From Hydrogenimonas sp. (GTDB taxonomy: Bacteria; Campylobacterota; Campylobacteria; Campylobacterales; Hydrogenimonadaceae), in the NCBI GenBank assembly GCA_015490295.1, contig WFYC01000055.1, positions 1 to 50,457 on the forward strand: 50,457 bases of DNA, given 5' to 3'. The notes below the pieces were generated by a model. The model saw only the letters and a program-made list of their open reading frames with translations, was not told where the DNA came from and made no database searches. Of this stretch, positions 44,218-50,457 are shown in pieces. Position 1 is the stretch's first letter. Every line of letters begins with the position of its first letter. The position numbers were made by a program, and so were the translations under genes.

Positions 44218-44238
44218 TTAAAAAGGGGAGGGCACCAT

Positions 44239-46617
44239 ATGTCACTTGGAGTATTGACAGTCATAAAAAGAAACGGGCGGGCCGAATCGCTCGACATCAC
44301 GAAGATTCAAAAATATACCTCCGCCGCGGTGGAGGGGCTGGATGGTGTAAGCCAGAGTGAACTTGAGGTTGACGCCAAAATACAGTTTCGGGACAAAATA
44401 ACGACAGAGGAGATTCAGCTTACGCTTATCAAGACCGCAGTTGACAAGATTGACGTTGACAGACCGAACTGGACATTCGTAGCGGCAAGACTCTTTCTTT
44501 ATGACCTCTACCACAAAGTAAACGGTTTTACAGGCTATTGTCATTTGAGAGAGTACTTCGAGAATGGGGAGGCCGAAGGGCGCATTGTGCTCGGACTGAA
44601 AGAGAAGTACGACCTCGATGACCTGAACGACTACATCAAGCCCGAACGTGATCTTCAGTTTACCTATCTCGGCATACGCACCCTCTACGACAGATACCTG
44701 ATAAAAGATCGCGAAAACAACCCTATTGAGCTTCCGCAGCATCTTTTTATGGCGGTAGCCATGTTCCTTGCGCAAAACGAACTCAACTGCCAGGAGTGGG
44801 CAAAGAAGTTCTATGACGTCATCAGCAAATTCGAGGTAATGGTGGCCACTCCTACACTCTCAAACGCGAGAACTCCAAGGCACCAGCTCTCATCCTGCTA
44901 CATCGGCAGTACCCCGGACAAGATAGAGGGCATCTTCGATGCGTACAAAGAGATGGCGCTTCTAAGCAAGTTCGGAGGCGGTATAGGCTGGGACTGGAGC
45001 AAGGTTCGCGGCATGGGAAGCTATATAGACAGCCATAAAAATGCTGCCGGCGGAATCGTTCCTTTCCTGAAGATAACGAACGACATAGCGATAGCCGTAG
45101 ATCAGCTCGGAACACGAAAAGGGGCGATAGCGGTCTATATAGAGCCGTGGCATATAGATATCTGGGACTTCATAGACCTGAAGAAGAACTCCGGTGAAGA
45201 GAGAAGGAGGGCACACGACCTCTTCCCTGCACTCTGGATAAACGACCTCTTTATGAAGCGGGTAGAAGAAGACGGCGTCTGGACACTTTTTGACCCTTAC
45301 GAGACGGCCGACCTTACCGACCTCCACGGAGAAGAGTTCGAAAAGCGATATATCGAGTACGAAAAAGATCCCAATGTTCTCAAAGAGCGCGTAAAGGCGA
45401 AAGAGCTCTGGCGAAAAATTCTGATGAGCTATTTCGAGGTCGGAAACCCATTCCTATGCTTCAAAGATACGGCGAACAGGGTCAATCCCAACGACCATGC
45501 AGGGATAATCAGAAGCTCAAACCTCTGCACCGAAATATTCCAGAACACCGACCCGAACCACTACAAGGTGCAGGTCAAGTTCACTGACGGATCCATTGTC
45601 CACTATGAAGAGGAGGAGGATGTCACCGTTGACAGCGGCATTACAAAAAAGGCCAAGAAGATAACCGCCCTGGACTCCATAGGCGGCAAAGATATCTACA
45701 TAGTCGAGAAAGTTGGAGAAGATGGGAAAACGGCTGTCTGCAACCTCGCCTCGATCAACCTCTCCAAGATCAATACGAAAGAGGATATCGAACGGGTAGT
45801 GCCGATTGCGGTGCGGATGCTCGATAACGTGATAGACCTGAACTTCTACCCGCTCGAGAAGGTAAAGAAGACAAACGAACGCTCGAGGTCGATAGGGCTG
45901 GGAGTGATGGGCGAAGCGCAGATGGTCGCGGAAAAGCGCTTGAAGTGGGGAAGCAGCGAACACCTCAATACAATAGACGAAGTGATGGAGATGATAAGCT
46001 ACAATGCGATAAAAGCGTCATCCAACCTCGCCATAGAGAAGGGCTCCTACCCCGACTTCGAAGGTTCGAAATGGAGCCGCGGAATACTGCCTATCGACAA
46101 CGCCAACCCCAACGCCTTGGCCCTGACGGACAGGGGGGGGCTCTTCGGGTACATCTACGACTGGGAAGAGCTTCGCAAAAAGGTGAAAGAGGATGGAATG
46201 AGAAACGGCTACCTTATGGCGATAGCGCCCACGAGCTCGATCTCGATACTGGTGGGCACCACGCAGACAATAGAGCCGGTATACAAGCGCAAATGGTTCG
46301 AAGAGAACCTCAGCGGTCTGATACCTGTCGTAGTGCCGAACCTGAGCCCCGATACATGGGAGTACTACACACCCGCTTTCGAGCTCGATCAGAAGATCCT
46401 CGTCAGGGCGGCTGCAGTAAGGCAGAAGTGGATAGACCAGGGGCAGAGCCTCAATATCTTCATGTCTCTCGACAAAGCGAGCGGACGATACCTGCACGAG
46501 ATATACACAGAAGCGTGGAAGCTCGGCATCAAGTCCACATACTACCTGCGAAGCCAGTCTCCGGAGATGGCTGAAGAGGTTGCGGACCGAAGCATGGAGT
46601 GCATGGGCTGCCAGTAA
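44239..46617 (+). CDS. nrdA: Class Ia ribonucleoside-diphosphate reductase, alpha subunit
   Basis: A 792-residue catalytic subunit. The N-terminus is an ATP cone (VIKRNGRAESLDITKIQKY). ATPTLSNARTPRHQLSSCYIG has the first redox Cys, SSNLCTEIFQNT the radical-site NxCxE, AVCNLASINLSK the second redox Cys, APTSSISILVGTTQ the phosphate site, and the C-terminal ECMGCQ the shuttle CxxC. It reduces ribonucleoside diphosphates with NrdB. No intein is seen. The ribosome binding site is AGGGGAGGG. A terminator follows, so nrdB has its own promoter. Confidence 0.97.
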   Translation: MSLGVLTVIKRNGRAESLDITKIQKYTSAAVEGLDGVSQSELEVDAKIQFRDKITTEEIQLTLIKTAVDKIDVDRPNWTFVAARLFLYDLYHKVNGFTGYCHLREYFENGEAEGRIVLGLKEKYDLDDLNDYIKPERDLQFTYLGIRTLYDRYLIKDRENNPIELPQHLFMAVAMFLAQNELNCQEWAKKFYDVISKFEVMVATPTLSNARTPRHQLSSCYIGSTPDKIEGIFDAYKEMALLSKFGGGIGWDWSKVRGMGSYIDSHKNAAGGIVPFLKITNDIAIAVDQLGTRKGAIAVYIEPWHIDIWDFIDLKKNSGEERRRAHDLFPALWINDLFMKRVEEDGVWTLFDPYETADLTDLHGEEFEKRYIEYEKDPNVLKERVKAKELWRKILMSYFEVGNPFLCFKDTANRVNPNDHAGIIRSSNLCTEIFQNTDPNHYKVQVKFTDGSIVHYEEEEDVTVDSGITKKAKKITALDSIGGKDIYIVEKVGEDGKTAVCNLASINLSKINTKEDIERVVPIAVRMLDNVIDLNFYPLEKVKKTNERSRSIGLGVMGEAQMVAEKRLKWGSSEHLNTIDEVMEMISYNAIKASSNLAIEKGSYPDFEGSKWSRGILPIDNANPNALALTDRGGLFGYIYDWEELRKKVKEDGMRNGYLMAIAPTSSISILVGTTQTIEPVYKRKWFEENLSGLIPVVVPNLSPDTWEYYTPAFELDQKILVRAAAVRQKWIDQGQSLNIFMSLDKASGRYLHEIYTEAWKLGIKSTYYLRSQSPEMAEEVADRSMECMGCQ

Positions 46618-46654
46618 AAACCTTGGGGGAGAGCCCCAGGTTTTATTATGTTTT
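46616..46654 (+). terminator. Rho-independent terminator after nrdA
   Basis: AAAACCTTGGGG and CCCCAGGTTTT form a stem with one bulged base and a short loop, followed by TTATTATGTTTTC. It lies at the nrdA stop. Confidence 0.75.
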
Positions 46655-46696
46655 CTTATTTCTTATAGCTTCACCTTTTGTTAAACTACTTTAGGC

Positions 46697-46740
46697 TAAA
46701 ATCGATCTCCATACATAATCGTTACCCTATACCCGGTAAC
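46697..46740 (+). promoter_or_regulatory. nrdB promoter with downstream GTTACC-N8-GGTAAC repeat
   Basis: TAGGCTAAAAT with TAAAAT at 46697-46702 is a plausible extended -10; an inverted repeat GTTACC (46721-46726) and GGTAAC (46735-46740) lies about 10-30 bases beyond the expected transcription start. It does not match the NrdR box I know. It may be an operator that lets nrdB be controlled apart from nrdA. Confidence 0.4.
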
Positions 46741-46772
46741 AGCAAACCAACCAAAAGAGGTATACTAAAGCT

Positions 46773-47795
46773 ATGAAGAAAAAGCTATACAGCACCGAGT
46801 GCGACACTACGCGCTCGACAACCTCTATCATCAACGGCTGCACAGCGGGCATTATAAACCTGAACCGCTGCAGCTACGACTGGGCCTACAACCTCTGGGA
46901 GGTTATGATGGCCAACACATGGTTTCCGAAAGAGGTAGACCTTACCGAAGATGCAAGAGACTACAAACACCTGCTGCCGGCGGAGCGGCGCATGTACGAC
47001 AAGGTTCTGGCTCAGCTGATCTTCATGGACTCCATTCAGACAAACAATACGGTTGACAATGTCAACCCGTGGATTACAGCGCCGGAAGTCAATATGTGCC
47101 TTGTACGCCAGGCGTTCGAAGAGGCGCTTCACTCACAGAGCTACGCCGTCATGGTTGACAGTATCTCGATAAACACTGACGAGATATACGACATGTGGAA
47201 GTCCGACCGTGAACTGCTCCGCAAAAACTCATTCATAGGCGACGTCTACGAAGAGTTCGGGGAGAAGGCCCAGGATGACGACGAGGCGAAACTCTATATG
47301 CTTGTAGCGAACCAGTGCCTTGAGGGAATCTACTTCTACAGCGGCTTTTCGGCCATGTACGCCCTCGCACGAAGCGGCAAGATGCTCGGAAGCGCACAGA
47401 TGATCCGCTTTATTCAGCGTGACGAAGTGACCCACCTGGCTCTCTACAGCAACATAATAAAAGAGATAAAAAAAGAGTATCCTCAGCTCTTCAACGAGCG
47501 TGTAATCGCAAATATGCGCGAGATGTACCGTCAGGCTTATGAACTGGAGCGCGACTGGGGGTGGTACGTAACGGAAGATCAGATACTGGGCCTTAACCAG
47601 CAGATAATCGACCAGTATGTCCAGTACCTGACAGACAAGCGGCTAAGAGCGATAGGATTGGAGCCGATGTTTGGAGCCGACAACCCGATCAAGTGGGTAG
47701 ACAGCTTCTCTACATTCAACGACCAGAAGACCAACTTCTTCGAAGGCAACGTTACCAACTACTCGAAAGGGAGCATCAGTTTTGACGACTTCTAA
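46773..47795 (+). CDS. nrdB: Class Ia ribonucleoside-diphosphate reductase, beta subunit
   Basis: A 340-residue diiron protein that holds the tyrosyl radical for NrdA. Metal ligands and radical residue are visible in EEALHSQSYAVM (E, H and the radical Tyr), NQCLEGIYFYSGF and RDEVTHLALY. The C-terminal tail (NYSKGSISFDDF) matches the part that docks onto NrdA. The radical Tyr is present, so it is not a tyrosine-less variant. The next gene begins within its last codons. Confidence 0.97.
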   Translation: MKKKLYSTECDTTRSTTSIINGCTAGIINLNRCSYDWAYNLWEVMMANTWFPKEVDLTEDARDYKHLLPAERRMYDKVLAQLIFMDSIQTNNTVDNVNPWITAPEVNMCLVRQAFEEALHSQSYAVMVDSISINTDEIYDMWKSDRELLRKNSFIGDVYEEFGEKAQDDDEAKLYMLVANQCLEGIYFYSGFSAMYALARSGKMLGSAQMIRFIQRDEVTHLALYSNIIKEIKKEYPQLFNERVIANMREMYRQAYELERDWGWYVTEDQILGLNQQIIDQYVQYLTDKRLRAIGLEPMFGADNPIKWVDSFSTFNDQKTNFFEGNVTNYSKGSISFDDF

Positions 47796-48525
47796 CCCAA
47801 AATGGAAAACCTTCGCCATACAGATGGCGACCAGTGAAAATTTCGACGAGAATATCGCCCATCTGCTCGAGCTCATAGCGAACCTGCCAAGGCACTCGAT
47901 AGTCGTGACACCGGAAGTGTGCATCACCGGCTTCGCCTACGACAGGATGAACGAGGCGGCCGAAGCCGGCCTATACGCCCTCGAGCAGATAAAACGAATA
48001 AGCGACGACAAGATAATAACATTGACAACCATCGCCAAAGAGGGTGAAGATTTTGTCAACCGCACCGATGTCGTTTACAACGGAGAGATTATCCATACCC
48101 AACACAAGGTGAAGCTCTTCCCGCTCGGCAACGAACATCACCATTTCAAGGCCGGCAACGAAGAGGAGATCAAGATCTTCGAAGTGGACGGTATCAAATT
48201 CGGCCTTATCGTCTGTTTCGAGCTTCGTTTTACCGAATTTTGGCTGAAACTGCGCGGAGCCGATATAATCTTGAACCCATCTTTATGGGGAAAACCCAGA
48301 AAGCAGCACTACGAAATACTCACCCGCGCACTGGCGATTACGAACCAGTGCTATGTGGTGGCAGCTGACAGTGCAAATTCAGACATGGCACGAAGCAGTG
48401 CCGTCATAGATCCCAACGGCAAGGCGATAAGCGACGATTACGCCGAAGTGATAGAGGGGGTATTCGACCCCAGAGAGGTTAAACGTATAAGACGCTATAT
48501 AGAGATGGATCTCTTTCATGGATAG
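47782..48525 (+). CDS. Carbon-nitrogen hydrolase (nitrilase superfamily)
   Basis: A 247-residue amidase-type enzyme with the Glu-Lys-Cys triad in VVTPEVCITG, QHKVKLFP and LIVCFELRF, and the closing RSSAVIDPNGK. Likely substrates are small amides such as deaminated glutathione or omega-amides; the exact one cannot be read. The TTG start lies inside the end of nrdB behind AAAGGGAGC, so it is coupled to nrdB; pcm overlaps its end by eight bases. Confidence 0.9.
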   Translation: MTTSNPKWKTFAIQMATSENFDENIAHLLELIANLPRHSIVVTPEVCITGFAYDRMNEAAEAGLYALEQIKRISDDKIITLTTIAKEGEDFVNRTDVVYNGEIIHTQHKVKLFPLGNEHHHFKAGNEEEIKIFEVDGIKFGLIVCFELRFTEFWLKLRGADIILNPSLWGKPRKQHYEILTRALAITNQCYVVAADSANSDMARSSAVIDPNGKAISDDYAEVIEGVFDPREVKRIRRYIEMDLFHG

Positions 48526-49165
48526 AGCGAAGCAGATAATGCTTCAAAATTTTGCGGACGAGATAGCTGACGAGGTAGATCTTACACCCTCGATATACAG
48601 GGCATTCTCGAAAATAGAGCGGGAGCTCTTTGTGCCGCAGGGGTTTCGCCGCTGGGCCTATCGCCTCGACGCTCTTCCGATGGGTGCGAACCAGTGGATA
48701 AGCTCCCCCGTGACGGTCGCCAAAATGACTGCCTACCTGGAGCCGGATGGCGCAGACAACGTTTTGGAGATCGGCTGCGGAAGCGGCTATCAGGCTGCAA
48801 TACTAAGCACTATTTTGCGCCGTGTATTTACAATAGAGCGGATAGAATCTCTTCTGAACGAGGCCAAAGAGCGCTTCAGAAAACTGAATATAGTCAATAT
48901 TCATACACGACTAGATGACGGCCGCAGAGGGTGGAGAGAGTACGCCCCGTACGACAGGATACTCTTCTCCGCATCAACCCCGGAAATACCGGAAGAGATT
49001 TTCAAACAGCTTGCCGAAGGCGGAATACTGGTCGCCCCCATAGAAGAGGGAGGCAAGCAGGTAATCACACAGTTTACAAAAATTGACGGCTCCATCCAAA
49101 AAACAAAAAAAGAGAGCTGCCTCTTCGTCCCAATAAAAAAAGGCGTAGAGCAAAAGAGCGGGTAA
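48518..49165 (+). CDS. pcm: Protein-L-isoaspartate O-methyltransferase
   Basis: A 215-residue SAM-dependent enzyme that repairs isoaspartyl residues in damaged proteins. Motif I is VLEIGCGSGYQAAILS; the family blocks FVPQGFRRWAY, ISSPVTVAKM and APYDRILFSASTPEIP are present. It ends the nrdB-nitrilase-pcm unit and is followed at once by a strong terminator. Confidence 0.95.
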   Translation: MDRAKQIMLQNFADEIADEVDLTPSIYRAFSKIERELFVPQGFRRWAYRLDALPMGANQWISSPVTVAKMTAYLEPDGADNVLEIGCGSGYQAAILSTILRRVFTIERIESLLNEAKERFRKLNIVNIHTRLDDGRRGWREYAPYDRILFSASTPEIPEEIFKQLAEGGILVAPIEEGGKQVITQFTKIDGSIQKTKKESCLFVPIKKGVEQKSG

Positions 49166-49188
49166 AAAAGGGAAGCGCTTCCCTTTTT
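49164..49188 (+). terminator. Rho-independent terminator after pcm
   Basis: A perfect stem AAAAAGGGAAG/CTTCCCTTTTT with a minimal CG loop, ending in a T run; it begins at the pcm stop and could work in both directions. Confidence 0.85.
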
Positions 49189-49339
49189 CAAGACACTAAA
49201 GATCTCCTAAGAGGACTCGATATCTTTACACCTTCGAATCTTGCGCACAAATTATGTTGACGGCGACATTCAATACACTTTTATTGAATTTACATATATA
49301 AAAGACCTAATTTAGGCACTTTGCGTAGATTTATTTTGG

Positions 49340-49371
49340 TATAATTTGACAAACTGTCAACGGGGTCAACA
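49340..49371 (+). promoter_or_regulatory. Promoter and palindromic operator-like site before the HTH gene
   Basis: GGTATAAT (-10 at 49340-49345) is followed at once by the palindrome TTGACA-AAC-TGTCAA at 49346-49360, which covers the expected transcription start. GTCAAC then occurs twice, at 49357-49362 and 49366-49371, the second copy touching the ATG. The arrangement suggests repression at the start site, perhaps by the encoded protein itself. Confidence 0.5.
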
Positions 49372-50070
49372 ATGCAGCAACTTGTCAAGCCTTCAGAATA
49401 TGCCCAGATGCACGGACTCTCACGCCAAAGCGTCTATGCAAAAATAAAACGCGGAACCCTCCCTTCCAGAAAAATAGACGGCCGATACTATGTGATTGTT
49501 GCGGAAGATGTTGAACCGCAGATTGACAAAAGTGTATCGCAAGAGCCAATAGAGCATGTATCTCTTATTAACGAGTACAGAGAGATTTTGAAGGCGAAAG
49601 ATGAGACTATAGCCGTACTAAAGGCCTCCATAGAAGATCTAAAAGAGGCCAACGCCCAGATCACCCAAACACTGCAGGAAGAGATAAACCTGCTCAAACA
49701 GGCCTTTAACGAAATGCGCTCGATCTACAGAAGCGGACACCACCTTCCCCATGCAAAAGAGGGGGCCGCTTCCGAAGAGGAGGAGCATATCGAAGTTGAG
49801 CCCGACGAAGAGGTACCGCAGGAGGAGAGCCGAAAAAGCGACGAAAAGCAGAAAAGAGAGAAGAAGAGAAAAAAAGGCCAGGAGGAGGAAGAGGAGTGCT
49901 GGATTCCGCTCGGGGACCTGATACAGCGAAAGCAGTACAACTACAACCGCGCCAAGCAGGTTGTCAAACGCTTCAAAAAGGCTTACAAAAAAGGTGACAG
50001 GCGAATAAAAAAGCAAAACGGCATCTATTTTATCTCCTGCTACGACTTCTACGAAGATATTCTCGAATAG
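49372..50070 (+). CDS. HTH DNA-binding protein with coiled coil, unknown function
   Basis: 232 residues in four parts: an excisionase/MerR-like helix-turn-helix (LVKPSEYAQMHGLSRQSVYA, about 4-40), a coiled coil (about 62-118), a charged linker with acidic (133-152) and basic (153-169) stretches, and a C-terminal basic segment (about 177-232, CWIPLGDLIQRKQYNYNRAK onward) that may be a second small domain. I do not recognise the family. It stands alone between a terminator and a tRNA gene, beside an insertion sequence. A regulator, a nucoid-binding or a plasmid/phage-derived partition-type protein are all possible. Confidence 0.75.
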   Translation: MQQLVKPSEYAQMHGLSRQSVYAKIKRGTLPSRKIDGRYYVIVAEDVEPQIDKSVSQEPIEHVSLINEYREILKAKDETIAVLKASIEDLKEANAQITQTLQEEINLLKQAFNEMRSIYRSGHHLPHAKEGAASEEEEHIEVEPDEEVPQEESRKSDEKQKREKKRKKGQEEEEECWIPLGDLIQRKQYNYNRAKQVVKRFKKAYKKGDRRIKKQNGIYFISCYDFYEDILE

Positions 50071-50075
50071 AGCGC

Positions 50076-50103
50076 TTGCAAGAGCAAAAATATTTGGTAT
50101 AAT
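50076..50103 (+). promoter_or_regulatory. Promoter for tRNA-Pro
   Basis: TTGCAA at 50076-50081 and TATAAT at 50098-50103, spacer 16 bases, 18 bases before the tRNA 5' end. Confidence 0.65.
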
Positions 50104-50121
50104 TGCACTCCACTTTTATGT

Positions 50122-50199
50122 CGGGGTGTGGCGCAGCCTGGTTAGCGTGCTACCTTGGGGTGGTAGAGGCCGCGGGTTCAAATCCCGCCACTCCGACCA
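50122..50199 (+). tRNA. tRNA-Pro (GGG), CCA encoded
   Basis: CGGGGTG pairs with CACTCCG, the D-arm is GCGCAGCCTGGTTAGCGT, the anticodon arm CTACC-TTGGGGT-GGTAG gives anticodon GGG, the T-arm contains GGTTCAAATCC, and discriminator A and CCA follow. The C1-G72 start is usual for bacterial tRNA-Pro. Confidence 0.97.
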
Positions 50200-50310
50200 T
50201 TACTTTTACGTTATCTTCACCAGTTTAATCCCTTAAACACAACAAAACCGCCGTTTCATACTGCACTCTATTCTCATGCGACCGTTACGGTAAAATATTG
50301 ACTATGATAT

Positions 50311-50457
50311 TAGACTTCTTGCAAAACCCATTCAAACCACCTGAAATCCACGGTCGAAATTGATGAGTCCACAGATGAGATTGAAGCGTAGATTGAAACG
50401 CCTTCTTCTGTTGCGATAGGTCTGCACCATGATCTGAAATGTTTTGATTTTGGCGTT
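50311..50457 (-). mobile_element. Insertion sequence of IS5-like type, one end, cut by the window
   Basis: From about 50311 the sequence TTAGACTTCTTGCAAAACCC has the look of an IS5-family terminal repeat, and it is followed by the end of a transposase gene on the minus strand. The other end lies beyond the window, so size, integrity and target duplication cannot be judged. The element sits about 110 bases past tRNA-Pro. Confidence 0.7.
50332..50457 (-). CDS. Transposase C-terminus (DDE, IS5-like), partial
   Basis: 41 residues ending at TGA (50334-50332), including YRNRRRRFNLRFNLICGLIN, which matches the basic C-terminal segment (YRNRRKRFGLRFNLIAGIYN-like) of IS5-type transposases. The N-terminal part and the DDE residues lie outside the window. 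Confidence 0.75.
   Translation of the reverse strand, partial: NAKIKTFQIMVQTYRNRRRRFNLRFNLICGLINFDRGFQVV

Noticed and set aside
46773-47795. NrdB as a tyrosine-less (class Ic-like) variant
   Set aside because: The radical tyrosine is present in the HSQSY segment.
50122-50457. tRNA-Pro as attachment site of an integrated island
   Set aside because: No second copy of the tRNA 3' end is visible before the window ends, and the adjoining element is an IS with its own end.

Overview
The window reads as chromosomal DNA of a free-living member of the Campylobacterota (former Epsilonproteobacteria). The support is qualitative: a bacterial PglB oligosaccharyltransferase that is nearly collinear with the Campylobacter enzyme; a cprS-cprR-htrA gene order as in Campylobacter jejuni; an RNase J with a long Gly/Arg/Asn/Gln-rich N-terminal extension; a ThrS lacking a full TGS domain; and MTH1187-, Bax- and SpeE-type genes typical of the group. 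The genus cannot be fixed from the sequence alone; vent chemolithotrophs such as Hydrogenimonas, Sulfurovum or Nitratiruptor are reasonable guesses.

Layout. 1-2908: end of a tRNA-Gly, ilvD and a WecA/MraY-type phosphoglycosyltransferase on the + strand. 2898-14940: an eleven-gene minus-strand operon with nearly every junction overlapping, read from one promoter near 14990. It encodes, in transcription order, a UDP-glucuronate 4-epimerase, a Wzx-type flippase, a hexapeptide acyltransferase, a polysaccharide pyruvyltransferase, three GT4 glycosyltransferases (one broken), a D-glucuronyl C5-epimerase homologue, a GT9, a GT2 and PglB. This looks like a self-contained N-linked protein glycosylation locus in which an en-bloc glycan carrying uronic acid, and perhaps pyruvate and acyl groups, is built on undecaprenyl phosphate, flipped, possibly C5-epimerised, and transferred to Asn by PglB. 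It is the most unusual part of the window.

15071-20292 is a minus-strand housekeeping block (glmM-lspA-tRNA-Val-thrS-infC-rpmI-rplT). 20387-27623 holds rpsT-prfA (+), a minus block bax-like/dapF/coaE/speE/small membrane protein, and a + block ending in purM and a YdcF-like gene. Two tRNAs (Lys, Asp) follow. 27864-31158 is the envelope-stress cluster cprS-cprR-htrA. The divergent interval 31159-31450 has three GTAAAC boxes between two promoters and a 22-bp perfect inverted repeat inside the predicted htrA leader, with an anti-Shine-Dalgarno-like sequence in its loop: a candidate regulatory RNA.

31451-32961 (+) holds an uncharacterised membrane-anchored protein and pgeF. 32967-39202 (-) is a six-gene overlapping operon rsmA-rnj-kdsD-rluB-yjbQ-rarA. 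39392-41877 (+) is hisF, a nucleoside phosphorylase-like gene, rlmN and a 30-residue membrane microprotein; 41861-42793 (-) is an RluD-type synthase. Two ParB parS-type 16-mers lie inside coding sequence here, 1.7 kb apart. 42886-49165 (+) carries purB, nrdA, nrdB, a nitrilase-family gene and pcm. The last part has a self-standing HTH/coiled-coil gene behind a palindromic operator-like site, a tRNA-Pro and the end of an IS5-like insertion sequence cut by the window edge.
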